Positions 33,258 through 46,397 of a DNA stretch of 64,000 nucleotides are shown in pieces (the stretch's first letter is position 1; each line of letters opens with the position of its first letter). The notes below the pieces were generated by a model that made no database searches, was not told where the DNA came from, and saw only the letters and a list, made by a program, of their open reading frames with translations. The DNA is from Drechslerella dactyloides (taxonomy: Eukaryota; Ascomycota; Orbiliomycetes; Orbiliales; Orbiliaceae), in contig JAGTWJ010000008.1 of NCBI GenBank assembly GCA_020064725.1, forward strand, positions 186,001 through 250,000. The letters are read 5' to 3'. The position numbers were made by a program, and so were the translations under genes.

Positions 33258-36200
33258 CGCGACGGCTGGTATTGGCCTATTAATGCCAATTGGCGGCCTA
33301 AAGATGAAGTGATGGTAGATTTACTGGGGAAAAGCTTGATCCTGTCAAGCCCGGTGTTTTAACGAGTGGTCAGGTCGGCACCCGATAGGTGTCATCGAGT
33401 GAGGGTGTTAAATTTGTATCGCCGGCATCGGTTCCCTCTCGTCCGATGTCCCCGCCAAAACAACGCACGTTAAACTCAAGAGCCAATTGATTGCCCGTAG
33501 TGAATGCTCAAAGCAGAACACTCAGCAAGCAATTACGACGGTAACGTGGGACTATGAGGATACACATTTTGTAGCAGGTCGTCATCAAGATACCATCTTG
33601 TCTTGTACGAAATCGAATAGAAGGTATATACGTATAACTAGTGGTATCTTGAGCTGCCGCACAAGGACACGTTTGACAGCTTACAGCTTCCAAAAAAGAT
33701 GAGCTTTCCGTATTACAATCTTAGGTATAGAAACCGCATTGCGAGCCCTGATAGAGAACTCTGCATTCTACATGCAGATGCAGATGCAAAAATGGCTATT
33801 TGCAACCAGGTAATTATTACGTCTCCTAAGCAAACTGAAATATGCCGGCCGTAGTAAACGCTGACAGCCCCCCTAATACCTGTTCATGACGTTCAAGCTG
33901 TATATAGATTTTGAGGCTGAGGCTGTCGCATCCTAAACGTCAAGCTCGAAAAGCAGCCTTTGCGGCCCGAGCTATATCAAGCTAGCCAGGAGCATTCATC
34001 CCACTATACCCACCCCACTTTCCTGATGCGACCTCGTCGACACCGTCCAGAGTCTCCTCCAGTCGACAAAATGAAAACGTTCAGGCTCAATGTGTCTGGC
34101 ATGAATGCGAGTAAGTCCCTCGAACCAGCCCTCTACTCAGACTAGCCTGACTCAATTCGTATATCTGTCCTTGGTTGATGATGCGACGTTGTCGTGTCGG
34201 CCGGCATCGACCTGAGTCCAGTCGACCCGAAAGGAATCGCCAGCTTCATGCTCTCTCATTTTCGTTTGTCATCGGCTCCCAGTCTTCAAGTTAGCGTTTG
34301 TGCCTGTGAGCTCCAGCTAACTGCATCTAGGCCCCTCTAGCGTGTGCCCACTTGTGCGCGGGGGGACCAACCGTCAAACCAAACGCTACCATCGGAAAAA
34401 GTAGGAAAGCGGCCAGCCCGGATAGCGTGGTTACCCCTCCCAAGTGGAGCAACTCTGTTCCCAAATGTGGAGAACTCAATTGGCATCTGGTTGGGGAGCA
34501 GCTTGCCCGCGTACCCTCGAAAAATTCTCAGCGGTGGAAAATTTCCATGATGCTGGGTGCCTGTTCCAATAGAACCGCAAACCTGAGCACGCGAGCGAGC
34601 CCCGTCGTCAGAATTGCCCCAAACGAAAAAAAAATTTCGTCTCGGAGCCCCGACCAGGGACAAGCCGGTCGCATGGATACGACCTGCATGGAAGCTTCGA
34701 TTTGCAACCCTGCGAGGCATGCAACGAGCGAGTCGCAGAGCCCCAAAGCAAATCAAATGCTTTCGCGGAACAGGACCCGGCTAGAATATTTCCCAGCAGA
34801 GAATCACGGTGATTAAGCTTAACATGAGCCGATATCACACCCCGGGCGACCAGAAAACGTGCGAGGTTCCGACCCTCAGGTTGGCTCAACCACAGGTCGA
34901 CGTCCTGTAGGTATCTGCAAGCGCACGTCTTTTCGTGATTCCGAGGGAGTGGAACCCAATCAAACGGGGCAGCATTCTGGACGAGGAAGACAGGTTCAGG
35001 ACCGTTGGACGCCTGCAAGCCAAGAAACACCGATGCGAACTTCTCTGGACAAACGGCACCCCGGCGAATGGGGAGGAGAGAGCCAGAGCAAGCTGGAGGT
35101 TGGCCGGCGACTACATCGAAAACGACCTTACTGATCAGGCCGTAGCGTCCAGAGTATCCTTCTCGAGATACATGTTATCTGCCGACAATACCTCTGGGTC
35201 TGTGCAGCTGTGATGCAAGCATGGGCAGCTTGGATGCCCGCCCGGTCACACGCCGTCCGGATTTCGATTGCTTGCTCACGTTCCAACGGGCTTCCTGTGC
35301 CCAGCCTGCGCGAGCCGACTGTGAGCAGGTGAAACAGCTCGAGTTAGGGAACGGGATGCTGGAGGTAAGTAAGACTCACACGCGGATTTTGTGATACGTA
35401 TCCCCGAGGCGGCTGGCTGTGGAACGATGAGCTTCGAGGAGCGCGGCGTGGCATGAATCGATGGAGTGCCGCCAGCTCGATCGCTCGACCACGCCCAAGG
35501 AAGCGAGAAATGCAGCAGGACTGCAGCCGACTCCATTCGCGTCCGGGACGTCAAGAACGAATGGAAATATGATTCCGAAGATTAATTCCCGGGAGGCGGT
35601 GAGGAGGAGGATTACATAATTAAATGCAGCTGGGCGCCTGGGCCGCGGGCAGCGCGGCGTCGTTTTGTGGCCGTTATTGATAATCGAAACGACTTCCTCT
35701 TTCCTCCGTCGCCTTTGAGCGGACCCCGAACTCTCTTTTTTTATATCCCCCTCCTTCCCATCCATCTCCACCGCCTCCTCAGACTGCTTCACCCTTTCCC
35801 ACCCTTCTTCCTTCCTCTCTTCCAACATGGCGAACCTCAATCCCCATTGACATCGATTTCCATCCTCCCATTTTCTTTCTTTGCCCCTTTCTTTCCATTA
35901 CTCGTTCGCTGCTGCTGTTGGTTGGTGGCTGCCCCGGCCGGCTTGGGAGGAAGAAAAAAGCTTAGAAACCTTTTTTTTTTCCACGCCACTCATCCACCCT
36001 CCAAAACCACCCTCCAGATCCGGACGCCCGCCTGCGTCAATTGGGGGCGGTTCCTAAAACTCTTCGTTCTGGTTCCCTTCGCCTCTCCGGCCACAGAAGC
36101 TCTGCCGACGGTGTGGTGCTCAAATTCCCTCCTTGGTAGTTGTTTTTTTCTCGCTCGCAGGGCGGCTTTATTCGTTTTTCAACGGCTCGGACGACACATC

Positions 36201-36386
36201 GCAGCTAAACGACTAGCTTGGTGCTTTGGTCATCCCAGCTGCTGGCTCCACCTGCAAGCTGAACGAATCCCTGCTGGTAGGCCTACCTGCGATTCCTCCC
36301 AATAGACTTCAGAAACCCGTCCGGCATCCTCAGCTTCCTGCCGCCAACACCCCGGCACACTCCGCCAGCAAACCGAAGCAGCAGAG
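33258..36386. other. Intergenic, LYS2 promoter to Nudix gene leader
   Basis: The LYS2 promoter holds a palindromic CCAATTGG (about 33285). Between 34.3 and 35.2 kb both strands are open by chance in GC-rich DNA, with no conserved protein visible. From 35690 to 36200 the plus strand is strongly pyrimidine-rich (CTTCC, TTTCTTTC and T tracts), typical of fungal core promoters and leaders, here for the Nudix gene. Confidence 0.5.
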
Positions 36387-37131
36387 ATGGCGCAGACCTC
36401 GACAACCTCGTATTCGAGCCCCAGCACTCATTCGCTATCGATGGAAGCCCGTGTTGGAAGAACCAAACAACGTAAATGCTCATACCTCCCCTGAAACCTA
36501 TAAACAAGCCTGCAGAGTCACCACGAACGATGCGAAACGAAGAACTGTATGCACTTCAGAGCTTTTTATCTCGAGCTTGCATGTTTCGCGCTTCAGATGT
36601 TGCGTCCTTGGGGTTTTTTGCAACCCAATTTAAGGAAAACATGGCAGATTCAGCATCAATATTTGCGCACGACACCCAGGAACGCGTATGACTCGGGAGA
36701 TGCTAACGCGCGCGGATACAGGATACGACGTAGACGGCTCCCGTCTGGTCGCCGGCATAGTCCCCCTTTCCAAGGACAAATCAAAGGTCCTAATCGTCGA
36801 GTCTACACGCAAAAAGAACTGCTGGGTCCTTCCCAAGGGCGGCTGGGAAACCGACGAAAGCGAGGCTGAAACGGCAGCTCAACGAGAGGCCTGGGAAGAA
36901 GCGGGCATCACCGGCAAGGTCACAAAGTTTCTAGGAAAGATTCGAGACAACCGCTCGAGCGCGAATGCAGTCTTCCTGTTCTTCGAGATGACCGTCGAGG
37001 AAGAGCTGTCGGAATGGCCAGAGATGAAGAAGCGCAAGCGGAAATGGGTTTCGTACAAAGAGGCTGCGGAGAAGTTCGGGAGCAGGTCGGAGATGCTAGA
37101 TGCCCTGGACCGCTCGTGCATCAAACGGTAG
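36387..37131 (+). CDS. DDP1: Diphosphoinositol polyphosphate phosphohydrolase-type Nudix hydrolase
   Basis: Exons 36387..36471 and 36722..37131 (GTAAAT donor, CAG acceptor, phase 1) give 164 residues. Exon 1 supplies the conserved N-terminal segment MEARVGRTKQRY, which pairs exactly with the exon 2 start, so the ATG at 36688 inside the intron is not used. The Nudix box runs from Gly68 (PKGGWETDES) to REAWEEAG at 83-90; the catalytic Glu pair is Glu87-Glu88. Glu74 to Arg83 is spaced as in the fungal Aps1/Ddp1 branch. Family members cleave pyrophosphate groups from PP-inositol phosphates and diadenosine polyphosphates, and some act on polyphosphate. Protein length and basic tail (EMKKRKRKWVSY) fit this family. 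Confidence 0.92.
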
Positions 37132-40100
37132 ATCCGGGGAAGGGAGAGGTGCGATTCGGTAGGAGAATGCAAACACGGCGCCTCAAGGCAAAATCAACCG
37201 ACAACCTCAACCGCTTTCTCACCAGCCGGAATTCTTCGCAAGCTCCCCTCACGATCTCGCCCTCCCTTCACCTATCTATTTTCTCCCATCGTTCTCGATA
37301 GTAAATTCTTGAAACAAAGTTCCGCTTGTTTGAACAAATTAAGTCTGGGGAGCCACGGATACTACAGGCGTTTTTTTTTTCTTTTCTTGATTCTTCTCTT
37401 CCATGTTTTCCTATCATAAAACTTTCCTTCCTCACCCCTATGGCAACCGAGACGACGCCGAGCTGCTCGCTGTACTGTTTTTGACCGTTGCAAGCTTGAG
37501 TTCGACATCCTGTTATCTTCGGGCCGCGGGTTCTCAGGGCTTCCCTGTGTCGATAGATATTATTAGACCAAAAGAACAAAAGGACCTCAAAAATATAATC
37601 ACGGACCGTCCCGACCTTCAGACACTCGTAATTTGGAGTCCCTCGCGGAAGCAAAGAACGATGTTGTCAAGTCTGCAGTGGTCTTATATCCATCGATCTC
37701 ACCTCTTCCCGTCTAGACTATCAATATATCGCGGCTGCAATTGCATCATGCATGCGCTACCTGATGCATCGATGTTTATACGTGTTAATAAAGACTGGTG
37801 CACTGCATATGCATCGACGCATCATAGCTATAGCGCCAGTAGTATTGATCACGGGATCGATGGATCGATGGATCAATTGCTTGCTTGGGTGCCTTGCAGC
37901 AGGCAAGCACCGTACCGGCATGCGAGCACACGACCTTCTCCTTCCAAATCCATCGACATGCTGCACTGACCGCATCCAGATATATGCTTCGCATATAGCT
38001 ACAGAAATACGTCGAATAGATAGATGCAGCGTATGCACGCCATGCAAACTATGTTTACAAGCTCACAGCACAGACCACACGTCACCCGATATACATACGC
38101 AGTGGAGCTCGATGCACCCGTCGGTATAATATTACGAACGTTAACTTCCGGAATTCCCACCCCATGCAGCTGCTGTGCCGGCCGGCCGGGTCCAACCTTG
38201 CATGAAATCTTCCAGCCCCGGCCGTCGAGCGAGCGAGCAGCCGGGAAGGCTGCCCCTTATCTAGCCTGCGGAATGGCGCAATCGGTGCCGTGGTGCATGC
38301 TGATCTGCCTGATATAGAGATATAGTATACCGATGCCGGCACTTACATAATCGCCAGTCAGCGAGAACCGACAGACTGGTACTGATATACCGCACGGTCG
38401 TACATCTGCCCTAATCAACAGCCGAGTACCTCCGCCAGCAAGTTCAGCAAGCGAGTACTTCTCAAGTATACTTGCTGCTAGAGGCAAGGTTCCGTGCTCA
38501 ATATCCATTTATTCGAAAGTTGTATTGTCGAAAGTCCCAGCTAGCGCTATAGCGCCTAAAACAGCACAATGCAGCTTCTGCTTGTAAATGTCAACCACTT
38601 AGCAACCAGTTCAGCTGTTGATAGCTGGCTCCGCCCAGCAGCGGAGAACTACACTATCAACACAGAATGAAGCCCTGTCAAAGAGACGAACTAGCATGCC
38701 AGTGCAGTGATGATCACTTCCTTGTTTCTTTCATGCTAGTTCGAACGGTCGTCAAACTGAGAAGTAGGGTAAGTAAACGTACATACTTAAGATGGACGTC
38801 TGTTCATATACGCATGTTGGGTGCAGGGTATCCGGGTAGGTATTAAGCATCACAGGTGAAATGGCCTGTAGTTATATGACACGGGGCACTATATCGACAG
38901 CTGGTCCATCGCAGCATAGCGTTGATTGATCTCGTAAGTCAATCAACCCCAAAGTGAAAATTAAACGAGAAAAGATATATCAAGAAAGGGTTAACCGGTT
39001 GTAGTTTTAACTAATACCGTACGAATTGTAAAGATTATGAGTATACTGGCTCCCTGACCTCGTGAACTAAGCTCTTCCTTGCCACTGGCTTCTCTTCTCC
39101 TCCATAAATCTGGTCCGGTTCAGAGTATTCCTCCGTATGCAGATTACACTACCCTGGCCGTGAGAACCAAAGTGTCATTTGCAAAGTTAACCCTCTTTTA
39201 CAAAAAATCAACGTGTCCAGGTCGATAACACCCAATGTATTAATATGTGATATAACGGTCAATATGTCATGGTCATATATACCTGCTCTAGATGCGAAAG
39301 TCGGTCAGCTTACAATATACCGGGCAAAAGAGACCAACAAATGGAAATCCCAAGAACTCATTCGGGCATCTAAAGGCGACATGCAGTGGCTAAATCTCGC
39401 TATCGATATCACAACTGCTAGATAGAAGGAGAACCGCTTCCGCCACCATTACTTTGATGACAACGTACATCTACCCTTGCATACGATACATGGAAGCAGA
39501 GAGAGGGTCCAGAATCAGGCAATCCGACACCCCAGCCATTACCAATGGTTTTCCGGGTTACTTCAAACCCCGGGTAATCTAGTCAGCGAGATAAGATATC
39601 GATATTTGCAGGCCGTATATAGGACAGAACGGTATGGGAATCGGTCTCGTAAACCAGACCCTCCCCTTTACAACGGGATAGCTGGTAGGGTCAGCCATAG
39701 CTACGTAGCGCTATAGCTACTCCCGGAATGCCTGATATCTCCAAGAATATTCGAATCCAGAGATTCATGCACGTCTTTTACTAGTGCAGGTGAGAGCAGC
39801 AGAATCATTAATCATACCAGAACGATTCCAACCTTGCAACAGATTGAAGCAGACTTGCCGCCCAAAGTCCTACTACTTATAATTAGCTTTAGCTAGCTAG
39901 CTGGCGGTCAATATATTGATATAGATACTTACTTACGTACGAACACGAATGACGTCCGCTTAGCCTCGTATTAGTACGTATTGACACTGGCACATGAGCA
40001 AGATGACTACCTGCACGTATTACATTCAAATACTCTCTGTTAATGTTAGATACCTGAGATTTACCGATACAGAAGATACCTAGATTCGATTTATCCGAAG

Positions 40101-40442
40101 CAGAACGGTATAACTCTAGATTTTTGCGAGCGTAGTCGAATCTGGCGATACCCTGAATATTGAATCTGCCGTTCCATTCACCTGGTGACTAAGCTGCAAC
40201 AAACTTAAAGGCGTCTACGCCAAGACCGTGCCCCGACATTGCCCTCTCGTAGACACATCTCCTCGACGCATACCGCCGTCCGTATACCATCGCAGCCAAG
40301 TAAGAACCCAGATCTCAACCCGAAGAACCACCTTCAATCCATGCTAATACATCTCTACCTCTCCAGCCAAGACCGACTACCGAAGAAAGGAACCAAATCG
40401 TTACGTAAAACATTACCAACTCGGTCCTCTAGCCTTCCAACA
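37132..40442. other. 3.3-kb gene-poor region
   Basis: AT-rich, with self-complementary runs (GATCGATGGATCGATGG near 37856, AGCTAGCTAGCTGG near 39891). No frame with splice support. The last 250 bases are the ureG promoter and leader. Confidence 0.6.
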
Positions 40443-41775
40443 ATGTCGCAAACGCACTCCCACGACGGCCAGGCGCCACACTCGCACGGCGGGTTCAATG
40501 CGCAGGAACACGGCCATTCGCACGAGATCCTGGACGGGCCGGGCTCGTACCTCGCGCGGGAGCTGCCCATCGTCGAGGGTCGCGACTTCAAGCAGCGTGC
40601 GTTCACGGTGGGGATTGGCGGGTACGTCCTTTCGACATTTTTGCAAGCCGACCCCGCACACGTAGACCCCGCAAATTCTGCCCCTCCCATGGCCATCTTG
40701 CAGGCATGACGCGCATAGCGACATACAACATCATACACCGTCGATTCGAGCCCTTATGTCACGCAATGGATATATCTACTTCAAGAGATATGATGTGCGA
40801 ACGAACGGAACGCTAATGGCAGCCTGCTCGGCCGGTATGTAGCCCCGTCGGCTCCGGCAAGACGGCGCTCATGCAAGCTCTGTGCATCGAGCTTCGCGAC
40901 AAGTACAACATTGCCGCCGTGACCAACGACATCTTCACCCGGTACGTAACCACAATTCTCACCAGCTATGAATATTCGCCTCCAGCCCTTCTTCCCGTCG
41001 CCTGTATATATGTGAGGAGTCTTGGACATGAAATGCTAAGAACACCGACGTCGACAGAGAGGACCAGGAGTTCCTCGTTCGCAACGCAGCGCTGCCAGCT
41101 GAGCGCATCCGCGCAATCGAGACCGGCGGATGCCCACACGCCGCCGTCCGCGAGGACATCTCGCAGAATCTCGCCGCCCTCGAAGACCTGCACCGCGAGT
41201 TCAACACGCAGCTGCTGCTCATCGAGTCCGGTGGCGACAACCTGGCCGCGAACTACAGTCGAGAGCTTGCGGACTTTATCGTCTACGTGGTATGGTCCCC
41301 AATACGACATCCAATCACTTGATGCTATCACAATGCTTCTTTTTACATCACAGAAGCACTCAGTGTAGTTGAGAATCCCGTTTTTGCTCACCAGCCGTGT
41401 ACCCGCAGATTGATGTTTCCGGCGGCGACAAGATCCCACGTAAGGGCGGGCCGGGAATCACGCAGTCCGACCTCCTCGTGATCAACAAGACCGATCTAGC
41501 ACCATACATCGGCGCATCCCTCGAGGTACATGCATTTCCATAATCCTAACATACACCGATTCCACCTACGATAACGCCATGTTGAGATATATCCACACAT
41601 CTGTGCGTGCTAATGTAAACTCCCATTGCTCCAGGTAATGGACCGCGACTCGAAGAAGATCCGCGAAGGCGGACCCACGATATTCGCACAGGTCAAGCAC
41701 GGCGTCGGCGTCAAAGACATCACGGGCCTGATTCTGGGTGCCTGGCGGAGCAGCGGCGCAAGCTCGCCGCTATAG
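40443..41775 (+). CDS. ureG: Urease accessory GTPase UreG
   Basis: Exons 40443..40621, 40843..40941, 41058..41289, 41409..41525 and 41635..41775 give 255 residues, all phases consistent. UreG hydrolyses GTP while delivering nickel to urease together with UreD/UreF homologues. The first 30 residues are His-rich (THSHDGQAPHSHGGFNAQEHGHSHE), a nickel-binding tail found in eukaryotic UreG. The P-loop is GPVGSGKT (60-67); the metal-binding Cys118-Pro-His120 follows ETGG. ESGGDNLAANYS and the guanine-specificity motif NKTD are present. The gene stands alone; its partners are not in the window. Confidence 0.97.
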
Positions 41776-44700
41776 TCGATACATAATGAACACGAGTGTC
41801 TTATTACCATGCCCTTCACGGTTCACAAGGATATATCCTGCCCGTGAGAAACCGTAATATGCATACAAAAGAGCATTCGCTCATATTGGCAGAAGATTGA
41901 CGCCATTCACGGCTTTTAGCTCCCTGTCCATAACATTCAGTGCTATATGTTACAAAAGCACTTCACCGTCGCAGTTTGTATAGGAGAGGTGCAGATTTTA
42001 TAGCCATAAAGCAGTATTCGACGGTGGAGCAAGTGAGGAAACAAAACTCCACCCATGGATATCCACCAGACGTACCAAGTAGAAAACCAAAGACAGCGCT
42101 CTATGAATCAATGGTTCGAAGTTTCGAGGTGTCGATATTTCGAAGGCAAACATGATTGGTGCTTGAGAACCAGATAAGCGTATCGCCGTTTGTGGAACCG
42201 TGTGGGTTTGCTTGCGGGACTAGTCATCTGCATAGCTACGAATATCTGTTATACTGGCAGCATCATACATAATCAACGCCACGCCCCAAACGCGACATCC
42301 GCGGATCCGGTGTTGTATTATGGCCTGCAAAGTTGTTTTGTAAATGCGGTTTTGACATCGTGCAGTTGAACGTTGCGTTCGGTCGTCCGAATAACTGTCT
42401 GCTATCGGTCTATGCATGCAGGCTCGGTAACGGGAGGATATGCAGGTACTCCCGCGGCTCCCGTCGCGTCGGTTTCACGTATCTCATTCGTCGGGCCCTC
42501 ATGTTTACTCAACAGGATAATAACAATCAACCTAATATAACCTTCTCGTCTATACTTTAGCATTGCAATGTTTGTCGATGGTGCTAAGCAGCCTCCCTCT
42601 GGCGCGGCGTCCCTGATTAATATGCAAATCGATCTCCTGGAGCTGGCCCGGCATTTCGGATTTCCACACTAGCTGGATTTTGAGATACTCGCGTTTTCTC
42701 CTTCTACAGCTCGGTAGTAACCCACACCCGGTTTGGTTTCTACCTCTCGTTTACATCCCGTGTATACGCATAGGCTATAAAGCTGCAACGTGTCAACAGA
42801 ATGTAGCAAAGTAATTGACGTCCGCCTTAAGCTTGGCTTCTCCCAACCGTAACGGCCGGTCAGCATTCGACTGAATATCAACTGCTGCCTGGATCAATCC
42901 ACCTCTTGGCAGGTAGTCAATATCCATATCGACTTGAATCTGAATCGGCGACTACCATGAATATTATAGTAGTATATATACCAGACCCGCTAGCAATCAT
43001 TTGTTCAAGAGGAGAATCGATCGATATATACCCAGCCTGGCAATTAATTAAGTCGTCCCACAAACCACTACAGAGGTACATCCAAGTCAACTAACCTTGT
43101 ATATGTATATACACATCCACAATCGATTCAACATAACTAGCTATAGGTCTGCGGCTCTGACTGGATCCGGGACCAGATACATCAGGCAGTTCTGTATAAT
43201 GATGCCAGATATCTTATAGTTCCCAAGGTACTTACTTACGCCCGGGTGATTCACTGTATGTATATATATACCGATCAGAATACCAATATCTCCTTATTGA
43301 ATCTACGCATCTACCTAGATCTCACCGTAACGCCGGGCCAGGAGAAAACGATTGATATCTATCATGCTTATCAACCTACTTGCTGACTGACGCGCGACAT
43401 TCTAAGATTATGATAGTTTACAAATCAACCTCGATCCCATAGATATCACGGTCGTGTCGTCACAATCGACGACGCATCACAGATTGACAGCTATGGCACA
43501 CATATAAACTTCACGAAGCCACCGCACTGTAATAACATCATCGCCATGTCCTCTACGTATACGCACACATGCACGTCGATGCATCATCAAACAGCAGATA
43601 GGTATATTCTCAGCCACCAAGATGTAGTATAAATTGACCCATCCATCCAAGCGTCCAAAGAAAAAAAAAAGGGATAAAAAGATAAACCAGAAAAAATCCT
43701 GAAGTGAAAAAAAAAGCCTGTAGTATATAAATAATAAAAATCAAAAACCAACTTGTAAAAAAAATTCCAGAAAAACGTGTAAGAATAATAAGATACAACG
43801 TTTCAACGCCCGCTGTCCGCAAATTTAAAAAAAAGGGTGAAAAGGCAGCCGCGAATACTCAAAAAAGGGAAAAGCGAGAGAGGAATATTCGAAATGCGAA
43901 CAATCCTCAGTACATACATACAAGTCACCAGCGTATATCGATCGACTGACCTCGAATCACAAAAACAAGACTAAACCAAAGGGCAGAAAAACAACAGCTG
44001 AACGACAAGGACCAAAACGACAACAAGTATATCAACCAAAGCACGGAGAAACAACAGCAAGTTAACAAACCCATTAAGTGCGTTTTGCCCCATCCACGGG
44101 AACCAAGCGGGAAAAGAATAGGAAAAAAAGAATAGCAAGCAAGTCCGAACAACAACCAAAATTGTAAAATTTTTGTCTGGAAAGGAAAAGAAGCACAAAA
44201 AGTCAACCGATATATGACCCGAGCGAAGAATCAGTTCCAGCCGCTTTTTGTTGCGTAAAATCCCACAGGTAGTAATGATAATCTTCACATGTTTTCGGAT
44301 TTTAGATTCTTCTTTGTGTGTGTGTGTGTGAAAACAAAAAGAGGACCCAAAGACTCCCAAAATGTAGCCGTAAGAGAGTATGAGTATGAGTATGGATGTG
44401 AGATGTGAATGTGATGGCGGGAGGTGGGAAAAAAGGATGATGGAAGAAAGATATTATATTATCCGTAAAGACCCGAGGGGGGATGATGTATGCTCGAAAC
44501 AAAGAAACGACAGACCAAAAGCAGACAAAAACAAGCAGATACCCAGAAACTCAAGACAGAATGCATGATGCTACGCGGTCAGGGAAGCAGACAAGGAGTA
44601 AAAGGATATGAGGAAAGGCGGTGAGTGGCATATAGGTTTCGCCTGCCTGCTGGATAAAGGATATGGTGTGCATGCCGGGTGAGAGATGCGGAGAGGAGAA

Positions 44701-44962
44701 GGGAAAGAAATGTATCAATGCATAGACTCGTTATCAGAAGCGTCATCTACAATGGCTGAAGGAAGAATGGGAAAGAAAGGAAATACAACCAGGCAGAAGG
44801 AGTAGAAAGAAAGAAACGATGGACAGGTTCCCCGTTCGTCAGAAAATAATAATAATAAGAGCGAGGCGTCGACCGGGTATCTCGCGGTGGGTATATCGTT
44901 GTCAGCATGCTAGAAATGTCGAAAGCAAAACGAGAGTGCAAGCGAAAAAAGAGAGCGAATCG
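41776..44962. other. Intergenic region, ureG / PtaB 3' flank
   Basis: No gene found. From about 43650 to 44220 the plus strand is A-rich with many A5-A10 runs, so any PtaB read-through transcript would be U-rich there. A (GT)n tract lies at about 44317-44331. Confidence 0.6.
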
Positions 44963-46365
44963 CTACGAATTCTGCTTTTGTCGCTTGTTGGCATTGCCGG
45001 TTCTCGGGCTCTGTTTTACTTTCGCATTTACAGGGGGTGCCGAGGCGTCGCCATCGTCACCGTTTTCGGCCTTAACGACTCCGGCGGTACTGGCTCTCCT
45101 CCGTTTCCCCGACACGTTTGGGCTCGTGTTCGGATTCGTCGGCGTCGCACCGTTCACGCCGTTAGCGCCATGGTGCTGCTGCGAATGTTGGGCGACCATG
45201 CCTGGCGCTTGAAGATGCGCTTGTGCTGGAGATGGAGTAGCGCCGGGCACGCCGGTTTGAGACAGGTGCGGTGAATTCGGCATCGCAGGCGACCCTTGCA
45301 TCCCCGGAAGCACGGCATTAGGCATATGCGGTGTTCCTACCCCCATCAACTGCTGCTGTTGCTGCTGATGTTGTTGTTGTTGCTGCTGCTGTTGCTGCTG
45401 TTGCGCCGCCATCTGCGCTTGTGCACCATGCGCCTGCGCTAAATTCTGTGCGAGATGTTGCTGATGCATTTGCTGAGTTTGGTATTGCATGATATACGCG
45501 TTTAGGACTTGTTTGGGATCCATGGATGGGTTTTGCTGCGAGAAGCCGAACAAATCTCGCATGCTCGATAGGGTTTCGGCGAGCTGTGAAAGACATTAGA
45601 GGCCGTTTTCCGATCCACGCTGTTCAATGGCACCATACCTCTAGCAATTTGAAGACTTGATCCGGAACACCCCATGAGCCGATCGGACTCTCCGGTATCG
45701 AAATCTGCGGTGGAGGCGGCTGCTGCAGCTGTCGCTTCCCTAGCGCCTTGGAATTGATTCTCGGCGACGCTTTCTGGTCGGGCGAGCTCGTTAACGACCG
45801 TATCGCATTCGTGAATATCCGTCGCGGCACGTATTCGGTGTGCTCCGTCGTATCAAACTCCAAAACATCAATCTGCGACGCCAGGTTCAACGAGGCGCGC
45901 AACGTCCCCGATGCAACCACCTGTGTCCCATTCTCGAACCAGTAGATGAAAAACGTCCTCGAGCTCTCGACAATCGACGCGGAGCCACTGATCTCCCGCT
46001 CCCGCGCGTTCTCCATCACCAACTGGATGTTCTTGACCCCATTTTCGTATAGCGAGTAGTAATATCGTGCCAGCACCGGTGTTGTGATCTCAAATCGCTT
46101 GGTCTCCTTGGTGTTCGACTGCCACAGATTATGTCGCATGACACCGTTTTGCGAGTAGAAATCGCTAACAAATTTCCGCCAGTGGTTGATATCGCGCTTG
46201 TTGCCTTCCGACGAGCTCAGATGTTCGCAGAACTGTAGTAGCTTGAGGACGGCGGTGCCAATTTTGCTACCGGATGTTAGCAAGCGATATTGATATGCAG
46301 GGGCTCCATAGACTCACTGTTGAGGCCGCAGTAATGCGTGCTGCTGAGCGGCGGCTAGAACCATC

Positions 46366-46397
<32 letters not shown>

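Noticed and set aside
34337..35213. Overlapping long frames on both strands.
   Set aside because: GC-rich DNA keeps several frames open by chance. None has a recognisable domain or consistent introns.
36688..37131. The Nudix frame starting at the ATG at 36688.
   Set aside because: That ATG lies in the intron. Splicing from 36471 to 36722 restores the conserved GRTKQRY start.
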